Source: Rhodococcus sp. AW25M09 (GTDB lineage: Bacteria > Actinomycetota > Actinomycetes > Mycobacteriales > Mycobacteriaceae). Taken from it: 64,000 bases of DNA. Positions 16,273 to 24,804 of this stretch are shown in pieces. A program made the position numbers and the translations under genes. Below the pieces are notes generated by a model, which worked only from the letters and a program-made list of their open reading frames with translations, did no database searches and was not told the origin of the DNA. The first letter of the stretch is position 1, and the number at the start of each line of letters is the position of its first letter. The stretch is from NCBI RefSeq assembly GCF_000333955.1, contig NZ_CAPS01000116.1, positions 1-64,000 on the forward strand. The letters are read 5' to 3'.

Positions 16273-16716
16273 TCAGTTACCGAACGTGGTCAGCGGTAGC
16301 TCGTCGAGAGTGATCGAGGTGCCGTCGGCCTCACAGGCAGACTTCACTGCTCCGGCATTGTCGACGAATGCCTTGCCGGACTCGCTGTCGGTGCTCGACA
16401 GCTCGAGGGTATCTGCGGGGAGCGCATCGACGAACGTCGTCAGGGAACTTGCGACATCACCGGAAGCAGTGCTGGGCAGCGTGTTCAGCTTGTCGACGGC
16501 GGCCTGCTTGTCGGCAGTCCACTTGTCGATGTTCTCAGCCGATCCCGGTCCCGCCTTAACCAGGCCGACAAATGCGTTGTGATCGGCGGCAAAGGTGTTG
16601 CAGACGTCGGTGTTCTGACCGGAGGCTGCGGACTCGTCGCTGCTGCAACCAACAGCGAGGCCGAGAGCAAGGACAGCCCCTGCAGCGACAACTGTGAAAC
16701 GGGCTTTCGAGTGCAT
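16273..16716 (-). CDS. Putative lipoprotein
   Basis: 147 residues with an N-terminal signal and lipobox (GLAVGC, acylated Cys24), then SSDESAASG linker. The remainder is helical, beginning TDVCNTFAADHNAFVGLV. Two cysteines (about 37 and 127) may form a disulfide. This matches the pattern of small actinobacterial lipoproteins of unknown role. It is anchored outside the cytoplasmic membrane. It lies downstream of the MspA porin gene on the same strand but is separated by a hairpin. Confidence 0.8.
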   Translation of the reverse strand: MHSKARFTVVAAGAVLALGLAVGCSSDESAASGQNTDVCNTFAADHNAFVGLVKAGPGSAENIDKWTADKQAAVDKLNTLPSTASGDVASSLTTFVDALPADTLELSSTDSESGKAFVDNAGAVKSACEADGTSITLDELPLTTFGN

Positions 16717-16767
16717 CTTTGCTTCAGTGCCTCTCTGTACAAGTCTGACTATCGTGTGCCGAACATA

Positions 16768-16805
16768 GTTCAGGCCCGCACGGAGTGATCCGTGCGGGCC
16801 TGAAC
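16768..16805. terminator. 17-bp hairpin between porin and lipoprotein genes
   Basis: GTTCAGGCCCGCACGGA (16768-16784) pairs exactly with 16789-16805 across a GTGA loop. It lies past the MspA stop in the direction of its transcription. There is no clear U-tract, so its terminator role is inferred from position and stem stability. Confidence 0.65.
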
Positions 16806-16861
16806 TTGTCTCGATTCAAAGCAGGTGAAGCGATGTCACCGAGCTACAACCGATCAGTAGA

Positions 16862-17659
16862 TCAGTTGAGGCGAACCGGGACGCCGTAGGTGATGGCCGT
16901 GTCGCCCGTTGCGCTGGTCAGCGAAACGTACGGACGGATGGTGACGTTGCCCAGGATCTCGGTTGCAGTTCCGTGCAGGTTCGCGACCTGGATGGATCCG
17001 CTCGTGCCTGCAGCGTCGCCCTCAGCGGAGGTGATGTCAGCCGAGTCGTTCTTGACTGCGTACGCGCTCTCGGACTGAACGACGCCGGGGCCGTTGGTCA
17101 GGGCGATGGTGCCGGTTGCCTGCGGGAGAAGATCGACACCGACGTCGAGGCCGGACGTGCTCGCACCGGCACCCTCGATCGCTGCGCCGGCGACGAATGC
17201 GCCGAGTCCGCCGGGAGATAGGAGCTCGCCGGCCGTGGTCGTGCCCGTCACGGTGCTCGTGTTCGAGGAACCAATTCCGAGCGAAGCGGTGGGCGATGCC
17301 CAGGAAACTGTGACACCTCCGCCGAGGCTCATCGGGTAGCCGATCTGGTAACCGATCTTGAGGGTGCCCTCGAAGTCGTCGGCCGAGGGGCCCTGGACGT
17401 CGTAGGATGCCTTGCCGTTGGCGAACCACTCACGGGTGAGCGGGCTGCCGTCGAGGGGAGCGACACCGTTGATGAAGGTGTCGGACAGCGTCACCGTGAT
17501 GGTGTTGCCATCGGCGTCGACAACCGAGTTGGAGCTGTCGACTGCGGCGGAAGCGGTTCCGGTACCGAGTACCAGGCCAACTACCGAAGCGCTGGCAGCA
17601 ACTGCGACGCTCATGGACTTGAGTCCCCGGCTACGCCGCGACTTCTGGATCTCCGTCAT
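16862..17659 (-). CDS. MspA family porin
   Basis: 265 residues. The signal peptide is residues 1-38 (KSMSVAVAASASVVGLVLG to TASAAV). The mature protein has the MspA pattern VTLSDTFINGVAPLDGSPLTREW, then the strongly conserved IGYQIGYPMSLGGG, and a C-terminal strand ending ITYGVPVRLN. MspA proteins form octameric goblet channels across the mycolate outer membrane. GAGGAAGT lies just upstream of the ATG. It identifies the host as a mycolic-acid actinobacterium. Upstream is a 565-base gene-free region. Confidence 0.92.
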   Translation of the reverse strand: MTEIQKSRRSRGLKSMSVAVAASASVVGLVLGTGTASAAVDSSNSVVDADGNTITVTLSDTFINGVAPLDGSPLTREWFANGKASYDVQGPSADDFEGTLKIGYQIGYPMSLGGGVTVSWASPTASLGIGSSNTSTVTGTTTAGELLSPGGLGAFVAGAAIEGAGASTSGLDVGVDLLPQATGTIALTNGPGVVQSESAYAVKNDSADITSAEGDAAGTSGSIQVANLHGTATEILGNVTIRPYVSLTSATGDTAITYGVPVRLN

Positions 17660-18224
17660 TTACTTCCTCATCATGTTCAGTCCCAGCGCGGTGTCGCACG
17701 GGGAAGCTTGTGGCTTTCACCCTCGAACTGGTTCGGACGCGACGATGCGTACGAGGCCCGAGCCGGATGGAGCCGTGAAGGCCACATCCTCGTCTTGCTG
17801 TCCCGCGATCGAGGGCGCGGTACCTGTTGGTCCCACGCCCTCGCTGTCGGAAGCTGAGGGGAACATTAGAGGACATGCCGGATCGAGACAATCCCTACGA
17901 CAACGAGCGCAATGTTGCTGTCGCGTGATGTGTTTCGACGACGTGAACAGTTTTCACACACGATTACGTGGTAACGCTCGTCACACCATCTGTGAAGTTG
18001 GCCAAACCGTTACACGTTGCGCAATCCTGCAAAGCCGCCCTGATATGGGAAGACAGGCGGCCAGCCGTGCCCGGTTCGGGCGGATAGTCGCGACCGCACC
18101 ACGGTCCAACGGCCCCTATCCACCCTCGAACCGACCCCCGAGGCGATCGTTCGGGACTAACGACAGGTAAACGAACGACTAACAGACCTGTCATTCCGGA
18201 CAACAAAATGTGTTGTGGATCACA
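17660..18224. other. Gene-free stretch upstream of the porin gene
   Basis: 565 bases. The right half is patterned with short repeats (TGTGTTT, GTTTTCACAC, TCACACCATC, and TAACGACAGGTAAACGAACGACTAAC), but I cannot assign an RNA or operator. It must contain the MspA promoter, probably with a long 5' leader or regulatory region. No supported gene on either strand. Confidence 0.45.
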
Positions 18225-18428
18225 TCAAAAGTAATGAGGCGGGCGCTGTTGCTTCAACCATTCATCCGACGCGGAAACGCCGGTGTCGGTAGTCGCATCC
18301 CCGCCCCGCTCGTCTCCGGTCGTCTCGGGAAGTACGTCGCCGAAGATGCGAGCGAGCCGGGCCCGTTCTGCTCGGGCCCGGCTCGGTTCGTCTTCGGCCG
18401 ATCGATCGTCGCTCGGCTCGTCGTTCAT
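18225..18428 (-). CDS. Conserved small protein downstream of moaB2, 67 residues
   Basis: A short acidic/basic protein with a recognisable core RARAERARLARIFGDVLPETT, a polar linker, and the ending DEWLKQQRPPHYF. The IFGDVLPE-T-DE and WL--Q-PPH elements are typical of a small protein found beside moaB2 in Rhodococcus and relatives (recollection, not a search). It starts eight bases after the moaB2 stop and is probably co-translated. No cysteine, signal or membrane segment. Function unknown. Confidence 0.75.
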   Translation of the reverse strand: MNDEPSDDRSAEDEPSRARAERARLARIFGDVLPETTGDERGGDATTDTGVSASDEWLKQQRPPHYF

Positions 18429-18436
18429 CGGTGTCG

Positions 18437-18934
18437 CTACGCGTCCAGCCCCGACAATTCGGCGATGACCTGACTCGCCAGTGGCGTCAACGTGGCCATC
18501 CCGTCGCGAATGGCAGCCCGCGACGATGCCAGATTGACCACCAGCGTGCTGCCGGAGACGCCGACCAGCCCCCGAGAGAGCCCCGCGTCCAGCGAGCCGG
18601 CCGCCAGACCCGAGGAACGCAGCGCTTCGCTGATACCCGGAATCTCACGATCGAGCACCTCTGCGGTGACATCGGGAGTCACATCGCGCGGCGAGACACC
18701 CGTTCCACCGATGGACACCACCAAGTCGACTCCACCGATGACTGCGGTGTTGAGTGCGTTTCTCACGTCCACCTCGTCGGCTGTCACTGCGACGACGCCG
18801 TCGACGAGAAAACCTGCCTCGGTCAACAGTTCGGTCACGAGCGGGCCGGTCGAATCCTTCTCGTTGCTGTGCGCAGTTCGGTCGTCCACGATGACGACCA
18901 ACGCGCGCCCTGCCAGTGGTGCGTCGAGTTCCAT
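18437..18934 (-). CDS. moaB2: MoaB/Mog family molybdenum cofactor protein
   Basis: 165 residues. The MPT-binding fold shows VIVDDRTAHSNEKDSTGPLV, VDLVVSIGGTGVSPRDVTPDV (GGTG phosphate-binding loop) and GLVGVSGSTLVVNLASS. These enzymes adenylylate molybdopterin. The sequence follows mycobacterial MoaB2 (rv0984) closely, as does its position downstream of pepD. ATG 18934 has GGTGAG six bases upstream, the same arrangement as galU. Last but one gene of the mprA-mprB-pepD cluster; 89 bases separate it from pepD. Confidence 0.9.
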   Translation of the reverse strand: MELDAPLAGRALVVIVDDRTAHSNEKDSTGPLVTELLTEAGFLVDGVVAVTADEVDVRNALNTAVIGGVDLVVSIGGTGVSPRDVTPDVTAEVLDREIPGISEALRSSGLAAGSLDAGLSRGLVGVSGSTLVVNLASSRAAIRDGMATLTPLASQVIAELSGLDA

Positions 18935-19023
18935 AGTGCTCACCGTAGTAGTAAGGCCTCCGCCCGGCTCACGCTGTGCGTAAATAGTTGCCACCGTGCC
19001 GTGCCTGCCTGCTTCTCTCGACA

Positions 19024-20541
19024 TCAGCGACCGCCCGGGAACGACGGGACCTGGAAGGGCAATTGCTGTTCCTGCTGCCGAGTCTGCGTCTGAGGCTGCG
19101 CGGGGGCCGTCTCCGCAGTTCCGAGCGTCACCTTCGCAGTCTTCTCGCTGCCGCCCTCGGTGTAGGTGATGGTCACCGAATCCCCCGGAGCGTGCGAGCG
19201 CACCGCCGCGATCAAGGCATCACCACTGGCGATGATGCGATCGTCGACCTTGGTGATCACCGCGCCCTTCGGAATTCCTGCCGACGCTGCCGGTCCGCCT
19301 TCTGTCACCTCGACGACGGTGGCACCGTTCGCGTCGTCCTGAGAGGGCACCTGCACACCGATCATGGCCTGGGTGGCCTTACCGGTGGTGGTCAGCTCGT
19401 CGGCAATTCGCTTGGCCTGATCGACCGGAATCGCGAAGCCGAGTCCGATCGAACCGCTCTGTGAGCTGGAACTCTGGCCGCCGCCCAGCGTGGCGATCGC
19501 AGTGTTGATACCGATCAACTGCCCCTCGGTGTTGACGAGCGCTCCACCGGAGTTACCCGGGTTGATCGCGGCGTCGGTCTGGATGGCGTCGATCACCGAG
19601 TTCTGATTGCCGGACTCACCGGAAGTCGACACCGGCCGGTTGAGCGAGGACACGATGCCCGTGGTGACGGTGCCTGCCAGTCCGAGCGGCGACCCGATCG
19701 CGACCACCTGCTGGCCCACCTCGAGGTTCGAGGACGTACCGAGTTCGATGGGCGTCAGGTTTGACTTGCCCTCGGCCTTGATGACGGCCATGTCCGATAC
19801 CGAATCGGCACCGACGATCGTGGCGTCCGCCACGGAACCGTCCGCGAACGCGACAGTGAGCTTGCCGTTGGCACCTGCACCGGTCGCCACGTGATTGTTG
19901 GTGAGAATCAAACCGTCGCTACTGAGAATGACGCCCGATCCCTCGCCCTCCTCCTGTGAACCCTTCACCTGAATCTGCACCACGCTCGGCAGAACCTTGT
20001 TCGCGACGGCCTGAACCGAGCCGTCCGGGAAGTTCGCGGCCGGCTGAGCGGCTGTGACGGTGGAGTTCAACGAGCTGGTGACTCCCCCGCCGTTACCGTT
20101 CGCATTGTTCGTCGCGATCGCACCGACCGCTCCGCCGATTCCGCCGCCGACGAGAACGAGAGCGATAGCTCCGGCCACCAAGGCAGACCGACCCGAGCGG
20201 GTCTTCATCGCACCCGGTGCCGAGTTCGATTGCGGTGCAACGTGTTGCGGCTGTGCATGCTGGGATGCCTGCGGGTCACCCTGCTGACCGTACGGGCCGT
20301 AGCCGGGCTGGTACGCGCCCTGCCCATAGCCCGCGTACTGCTGCGGGTAGCTCTGTTGCGGGGGCTGAGATCCGGGATGCTGAGCATGCTGGGGCGGGAA
20401 CTGCTGCGTCGGATGCTGTTGCGCTGGATGCTGCTGGGTCGAGTAGTTCTGCTCGTCGCCGCCCGAAGCCCGGTCCGCCGGTTGCTGCTCGCCGCCGGCA
20501 CTGCGTCCCGGCTGTTCGGATTCGTTACGGTCGTCACTCAT
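19024..20541 (-). CDS. pepD: HtrA-like serine protease PepD (trypsin fold plus PDZ)
   Basis: 505 residues. A Gln/Pro/Tyr-rich cytoplasmic N-terminus (1-115) is followed by one membrane helix (about 119-143). The chymotrypsin-like domain has LILTNNHVA (His217), DSVSDMAVIK (Asp250) and INPGNSGGAL (Ser331), all three catalytic residues. A C-terminal PDZ domain contains GGPAASAGIPKGAVITKVDDR. Acts outside the membrane on misfolded proteins, and in mycobacteria belongs to the MprAB stress pathway (rv0983). An MprA-type tandem site lies 77 bases upstream of its start. Confidence 0.95.
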   Translation of the reverse strand: MSDDRNESEQPGRSAGGEQQPADRASGGDEQNYSTQQHPAQQHPTQQFPPQHAQHPGSQPPQQSYPQQYAGYGQGAYQPGYGPYGQQGDPQASQHAQPQHVAPQSNSAPGAMKTRSGRSALVAGAIALVLVGGGIGGAVGAIATNNANGNGGGVTSSLNSTVTAAQPAANFPDGSVQAVANKVLPSVVQIQVKGSQEEGEGSGVILSSDGLILTNNHVATGAGANGKLTVAFADGSVADATIVGADSVSDMAVIKAEGKSNLTPIELGTSSNLEVGQQVVAIGSPLGLAGTVTTGIVSSLNRPVSTSGESGNQNSVIDAIQTDAAINPGNSGGALVNTEGQLIGINTAIATLGGGQSSSSQSGSIGLGFAIPVDQAKRIADELTTTGKATQAMIGVQVPSQDDANGATVVEVTEGGPAASAGIPKGAVITKVDDRIIASGDALIAAVRSHAPGDSVTITYTEGGSEKTAKVTLGTAETAPAQPQTQTRQQEQQLPFQVPSFPGGR

Positions 20542-20617
20542 CGTTGCTGCTTCCTTCAGTAGAGACCTCGCCTTCGAGGTCCGCCCGCCTTCTTGCCACC
20601 CACTGTGCAGGGCGGTA

Positions 20618-20634
20618 CTGAGAGCGCGCTGAGA
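20618..20634 (-). promoter_or_regulatory. Probable MprA box upstream of pepD
   Basis: On the minus strand the sequence reads TCTCAGCGCGCTCTCAG, which is TCTCAG twice with an 11-base period, between the mprB stop and the pepD start. The same spacing and hexamer occur upstream of mprA (22803-22819). Mycobacterial MprA boxes are two direct repeats of about 8 bp separated by 3 bp (established), which gives the same period. Confidence 0.7.
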
Positions 20635-20642
20635 TCCGGCTA

Positions 20643-22097
20643 TCAGTTTGCCGAGAGTGTCATCGGATCCGGCGAACCTTCGCCCGGCAGCACGATTCGA
20701 ATCAGAGCGCCGCCGCGCTCGGACACCTCGACGCCGATGGTGCCGCCGTGCTTGACGACCACCTGCCGCACGATGGCAAGGCCCAGACCGGATCCGGGCA
20801 TCGAACGCGACGTCATCGAGCGGTAGAAGCGCTCGAACACCAGCTCGCGATCTTCCTCGGGTATTCCCGGTCCGGCATCGTCCACCGTCAACTCGAGCAA
20901 GCCATCACCGATCTGCCGCATGGCGATTCGGACCTCGCCGCCGCTCGGGCTCCATTTCGCGGCATTGTCGAGCACGTTCAGCACGGCCCTCGACAGTCCC
21001 GCCTGATCGCCGTAGACGAACCACGGCATCAGTGATGCATCGAAGTCGATCTCGTTGCGACGACGGCGCGCTCGTTCGAGGCTGCGCTCGACGGCGTCGG
21101 CAAGATCGACGCGCTCGAACACCGTCTCCGGCGCATCCTCACGCGCCAGATCGACCAGATCCCCTACCAGCGTGGACAGTTCCTGAATCTGCGCCACCAC
21201 GTCCGTTCGCAGCTCGGCCATGTCCTCGTCCGGAATGGACGGCGCACCGGGACGCCCGGCCGCGATGAGCAGCTCCATGTTGGTCCGAAGCGAAGTCAAC
21301 GGGGTCCGCAGTTCGTGACCCGCGTCGGCGACCAATCTGCTCTGCCTGCCCCGAGATTCGGCGAGAGCGCGGAGCATCGTGTTGAAACTCTCGGTCAGGC
21401 GCGCCAATTCGTCGTCGCCGGTCACCGGGATCGGCGTCAGGTCGTCGGTGCGCGCCACCCGTTCGGCCGCTGCGGTCAATCGTCCGATCGGTCGTAACCC
21501 GGTGCGTCCCACAGCCATACCCGCACCCGCGGCCAGAACCACGCCGCAGGCACCGACGATCAACAGCACCCAGGCCAGGCGGTCGAGCACCTCCCCGGTG
21601 GGCAGCAATCGTTGTGCCACGATGAGGGTGCTGCCATCGGTGGTTCTTTGGGCGAGCACCCGCTGATCGTCGAGCGTGCGCAGCGAAAATTCCTGATCGC
21701 CGCGCACCACAGCGAGTTCGGCATCACCGATCGGCACCTTGGGTCCGGGTGGGTTGTAGCTGGACATGTCCGGATAGACCAGCGCCACGCTCACATCGGT
21801 GCTGTACAGGGTGGCACCGGCCACGAATCTCGGGTCGTAGGCCACCAGCGTGGACTCCGCCAACGCCGAAGCACGAGAACGCAATTGCGTGTCGACATCG
21901 CCGTACAGTGCCCGAGAGACCACTGTGTACGCGGCAATGGCCATGACCGCCACCGCGATCGCCACAACCGAGGCCGCCAACAGCGTCACCCGCCAGCGCA
22001 ACGACACCGACCGAGTCAGCGGAGTCGGCGGCCGCATCGGCGTCGGCGTCAACGGTGGACTGTCGGCAGTCTTGCGCCCGAAGGAGGTGACCATCAC
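20643..22097 (-). CDS. mprB: Sensor histidine kinase MprB
   Basis: 484 residues. TM1 (about 36-61), an extracytoplasmic sensor loop (62-172), TM2 (about 175-197), a HAMP domain ([15 protein letters not shown]), HisKA with [13 protein letters not shown] (phosphoacceptor His261) and HATPase_c ([36 protein letters not shown]). It autophosphorylates on envelope stress and passes phosphate to MprA. The GTG start at 22097 gives a 4-base GTGA overlap with the mprA stop; ATG 22094 would give a 1-base overlap. Either implies coupled translation. Confidence 0.94.
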   Translation of the reverse strand: MMVTSFGRKTADSPPLTPTPMRPPTPLTRSVSLRWRVTLLAASVVAIAVAVMAIAAYTVVSRALYGDVDTQLRSRASALAESTLVAYDPRFVAGATLYSTDVSVALVYPDMSSYNPPGPKVPIGDAELAVVRGDQEFSLRTLDDQRVLAQRTTDGSTLIVAQRLLPTGEVLDRLAWVLLIVGACGVVLAAGAGMAVGRTGLRPIGRLTAAAERVARTDDLTPIPVTGDDELARLTESFNTMLRALAESRGRQSRLVADAGHELRTPLTSLRTNMELLIAAGRPGAPSIPDEDMAELRTDVVAQIQELSTLVGDLVDLAREDAPETVFERVDLADAVERSLERARRRRNEIDFDASLMPWFVYGDQAGLSRAVLNVLDNAAKWSPSGGEVRIAMRQIGDGLLELTVDDAGPGIPEEDRELVFERFYRSMTSRSMPGSGLGLAIVRQVVVKHGGTIGVEVSERGGALIRIVLPGEGSPDPMTLSAN

Positions 22098-22780
22098 GGG
22101 GGCGTTTCGCGCAGGACGTATCCGACACCGCGAACGGTGTGAATCAGCCTCGACTCCCCCTCCGCTTCGGTCTTGCGCCGCAGGTAACCGACATACACCT
22201 CCAGCGCATTGCCCGACGTCGGGAAGTCGTAGCCCCAGACTTCCTCGAGAATTCGACTCCTGGTCAGTACTCTGCGCGGATTCGTCATCAACATTTCGAG
22301 CAGCGAGAACTCGGTTCGAGTCAGGCTGATGGAGCGTTCTGCGCGGATGACCTCACGGGTGACCGGATCCATCGACAGGTCTGCGAACGTCATGGTTTCC
22401 GAATCGATGCCCGCCTCCATCGCGGTACGCCGGAGCAACGCACGCAGCCGGGCGAGCAGTTCTTCGAGCGCGAACGGCTTGGGCAGGTAATCGTCGGCAC
22501 CCGCATCGAGACCGGCGACCCGCTCCGACACCGAGTCCCGAGCCGTCAACACCAGAATCGGCAGGTCGTCGCCCACACTGCGCAATCGCCGGCATACTTC
22601 CAGGCCGTCGAGCCGGGGCATCATCACGTCGAGTACCAATGCATCCGGACGCGCCGCCGCAACCTGCTCGAGCGCATCGAGTCCGTCCACCGCCAGGTCC
22701 ACGGTGTACCCGTTGAACGTCAGCGACCTGCGCAGCGACTCGCGCACCGCCCGATCGTCATCGACCACCAATATCCGCAT
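22094..22780 (-). CDS. mprA: Response regulator MprA (OmpR/PhoB type)
   Basis: 228 residues. The receiver domain has DDD (residues 7-9), phosphoacceptor Asp51 in [11 protein letters not shown], and Lys in [20 protein letters not shown]. The OmpR winged helix ends [29 protein letters not shown], close to mycobacterial MprA. ATG 22780 opens directly on the first beta-strand; upstream in-frame codons add nothing conserved. A tandem TCTCAG site 23-39 bases upstream suggests autoregulation. Confidence 0.95.
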   Translation of the reverse strand: MRILVVDDDRAVRESLRRSLTFNGYTVDLAVDGLDALEQVAAARPDALVLDVMMPRLDGLEVCRRLRSVGDDLPILVLTARDSVSERVAGLDAGADDYLPKPFALEELLARLRALLRRTAMEAGIDSETMTFADLSMDPVTREVIRAERSISLTRTEFSLLEMLMTNPRRVLTRSRILEEVWGYDFPTSGNALEVYVGYLRRKTEAEGESRLIHTVRGVGYVLRETPP

Positions 22781-22802
22781 TCGTACAGTTTGTCCTGGTC
22801 GA

Positions 22803-22819
22803 CTGAGACACACCTGAGA
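22803..22819 (-). promoter_or_regulatory. Probable MprA box upstream of mprA
   Basis: Minus strand TCTCAGGTGTGTCTCAG: two TCTCAG hexamers with an 11-base period, 23 bases before the mprA start. Hexamer and spacing are identical to those of the pepD site, supporting an autoregulated MprA regulon. Confidence 0.7.
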
Positions 22820-22835
22820 GGGGCGCCCACTCCAC

Positions 22836-23450
22836 CTACGGGGTAGGCAGGTCCTTTGCCAGCGGGAGGTTCCACTTTCGCCACAGCGCGAGCAAACGTA
22901 AACCCGTCGCGAGCACCGTTCCCACTACGAGACCCACGTTCTGCGGCAGCGCGAGGGCGTCGGCCAGCACGACTGTCGTTGCGCCGAGCAACGCGGGCAG
23001 AGCGTACAGATCTCGATGCAGCAGCAGCGGAACCTCGTTGACCAGGACGTCTCGAATGACGCCGCCGGCCACAGCCGTCGTCGTACCGATGAGCGCTCCC
23101 GACAGGGCGCTGCCGCCGGCCGCCAGGGCGATCGTCGCTCCCGTCGACGCGAACAGGCCCATTCCGAAAGCGTCGAGCACCAGGACTCCGCGCCGCACCT
23201 TGCCCATCTGTCGATGCGCAACGAACACCACCAGCGATGCGACAAAGCCGACGGTGATGTTCGGCCAGGTGTCCAGGGACGTCGGCGGATGTATTCCGAT
23301 GAGCAGATCGCGGATGATGCCGCCGCCGATGCCTGTCGTGATACCGACGACGCAGACCCCGAACAGATCCAACCGACGATGAACTCCGATCAGCGCACCG
23401 GAGGCCGCGAAGGCCGCGATACCCACGAAGCCGAGCAGGTCGAGAAGCAC
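22836..23450 (-). CDS. TRIC/UPF0126 family membrane protein
   Basis: 204 residues, seven hydrophobic segments, built from two homologous halves. Each half ends in the glycine-rich kinked motif: [17 protein letters not shown] in the first and [17 protein letters not shown] in the second. This duplicated GG-IRD pattern is that of prokaryotic trimeric intracellular cation channel (TRIC) homologs, formerly UPF0126. It presumably conducts K+ or other monovalent cations. It is upstream of mprA on the same strand, with the MprA site in the gap. Confidence 0.88.
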   Translation of the reverse strand: MLLDLLGFVGIAAFAASGALIGVHRRLDLFGVCVVGITTGIGGGIIRDLLIGIHPPTSLDTWPNITVGFVASLVVFVAHRQMGKVRRGVLVLDAFGMGLFASTGATIALAAGGSALSGALIGTTTAVAGGVIRDVLVNEVPLLLHRDLYALPALLGATTVVLADALALPQNVGLVVGTVLATGLRLLALWRKWNLPLAKDLPTP

Positions 23451-23724
23451 CGAACGAGCATGTCATGCGACAGACAGCAGACCCAATCCCCGCCACGTCC
23501 TGCGCGAGTATCCGAACTGGTCGACGGCTCAACTCAACCGAACGGTCCCGTCGTCGTCGACGCTCCAGCCGGGGTTGTGGCAGATTTCCGAGATCACGCT
23601 GCCAAGGTCGTGAAATGGACTCGCTGCTGCATCGTGTGATTGTTCCAGGCAACAGTCGTTTCAGGCGATAGTCTCGATCGGGTGCCGTCCGGCACATATC
23701 TTTCTGGAGCCGAGGTGACCCGAA

Positions 23725-24741
23725 GTGCCGATCGTCGACAATGCCGTCTACGTCGAGGGGAAGCGAACCGCCAATCCGGAAAGCCTGGACATCACCTTCG
23801 AGCTGGTGCGACAGCGACACGGACTTGCCTGGATCGGCCTGTACCGGCCAGGCAAAGACGAGATAGGTGCAGTAGCAGCCGAGTTCGGCCTACATCGACT
23901 GTCCGTCGAGGACGCAATTTCTGCGCATCAGCGGCCGAAGATCGAACGCTACGGCGAACAACTGTTCGTCGTACTGCGCCCCGCCAGATACATCGACGAG
24001 ACCGAAAAGGTCGAATTCGGCGAATTGCACATTTTCCTCGGGCCGGATTTCGTCGTCTCGATTCGTCATGCCGAGTCACCCGATCTGAGCGCGGTACGGC
24101 AGCGGCTCGAGGAAACCCCGGAATTGCTCACACTCGGCCCGGAAGCAATTCTCTACGGCATTCTCGATCAACTCGTCGACGAATACGCGCCCGTGGTCGC
24201 CGGACTGCAGAACGACATCGACGAGATCGAGGATCAACTGTTCACCGGCGAGCCGTCCGTCTCCCGCCGCATCTACTCACTCTCCCGCGAGGTGAACGAG
24301 TTCGATCGGGCGGCAAAGCCGCTCGTCGAGATGATCGAATCGCTCAAACGGGGATCCGACAAATACCACGTCGACGTCGAACTCCAGCGAAACCTCCGCG
24401 ACGTGCTCGATCACGCGATCCGCATCTCCGATCGAATCGAAACATTTCGCGGCAACCTGCAGAACGCGCTGTCGGTGCACACCACCTTGGTAGCGCAGCA
24501 GCAGAACGAGGAAATGCGCAACATGACCCAGGTCAGTCTCGAGCAGAACGAACAGGTCAAACGCATCTCGTCCTGGGGCGCAATACTGTTCGCCCCGTCC
24601 CTCATCGCCGCCATCTACGGCATGAACTTCGACGACATGCCGGAGCTGAAGTGGCAATTCGGCTATCCGATGGCACTGATCGCCATGGTGATCTGCTCGA
24701 GTGCGCTGTACGTGGTGTTCAAACGACAGAAGTGGCTGTAG
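23725..24741 (+). CDS. corA: CorA family Mg2+/Co2+ transporter
   Basis: 338 residues. A long cytoplasmic funnel domain contains FVVLRPARYI and the stalk helix DEIEDQLFTGE. The two C-terminal membrane helices follow, the first ending in YGMNF (the GMN selectivity signature) and the second before the KRQKWL tail. It forms a homopentameric Mg2+ channel. The GTG start at 23725 has a GAGG about ten bases upstream. No Mg2+ riboswitch-like structure was recognised in the 274-base upstream gap. Convergent with the phosphatase gene across a hairpin. Confidence 0.94.
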   Translation: MPIVDNAVYVEGKRTANPESLDITFELVRQRHGLAWIGLYRPGKDEIGAVAAEFGLHRLSVEDAISAHQRPKIERYGEQLFVVLRPARYIDETEKVEFGELHIFLGPDFVVSIRHAESPDLSAVRQRLEETPELLTLGPEAILYGILDQLVDEYAPVVAGLQNDIDEIEDQLFTGEPSVSRRIYSLSREVNEFDRAAKPLVEMIESLKRGSDKYHVDVELQRNLRDVLDHAIRISDRIETFRGNLQNALSVHTTLVAQQQNEEMRNMTQVSLEQNEQVKRISSWGAILFAPSLIAAIYGMNFDDMPELKWQFGYPMALIAMVICSSALYVVFKRQKWL

Positions 24742-24754
24742 AGCGGCTTCGCCG

Positions 24755-24800
24755 CATGTGAGTGGAACTTCGTAGCAGGGACCGAAGTTCCATTCACATG
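24755..24800. repeat. Inverted repeat between corA and the phosphatase gene
   Basis: 18-base arms at 24755-24772 and 24783-24800 match with one mismatch (CATGTGAGTGGAACTTCG against CATGTGAATGGAACTTCG after reverse complement). The loop is 10 bases. It lies between two convergent stops and contains the GTGAATGG core of the window's other palindromes. It may act as a bidirectional terminator. Confidence 0.75.
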
Positions 24801-24804
24801 GGTG

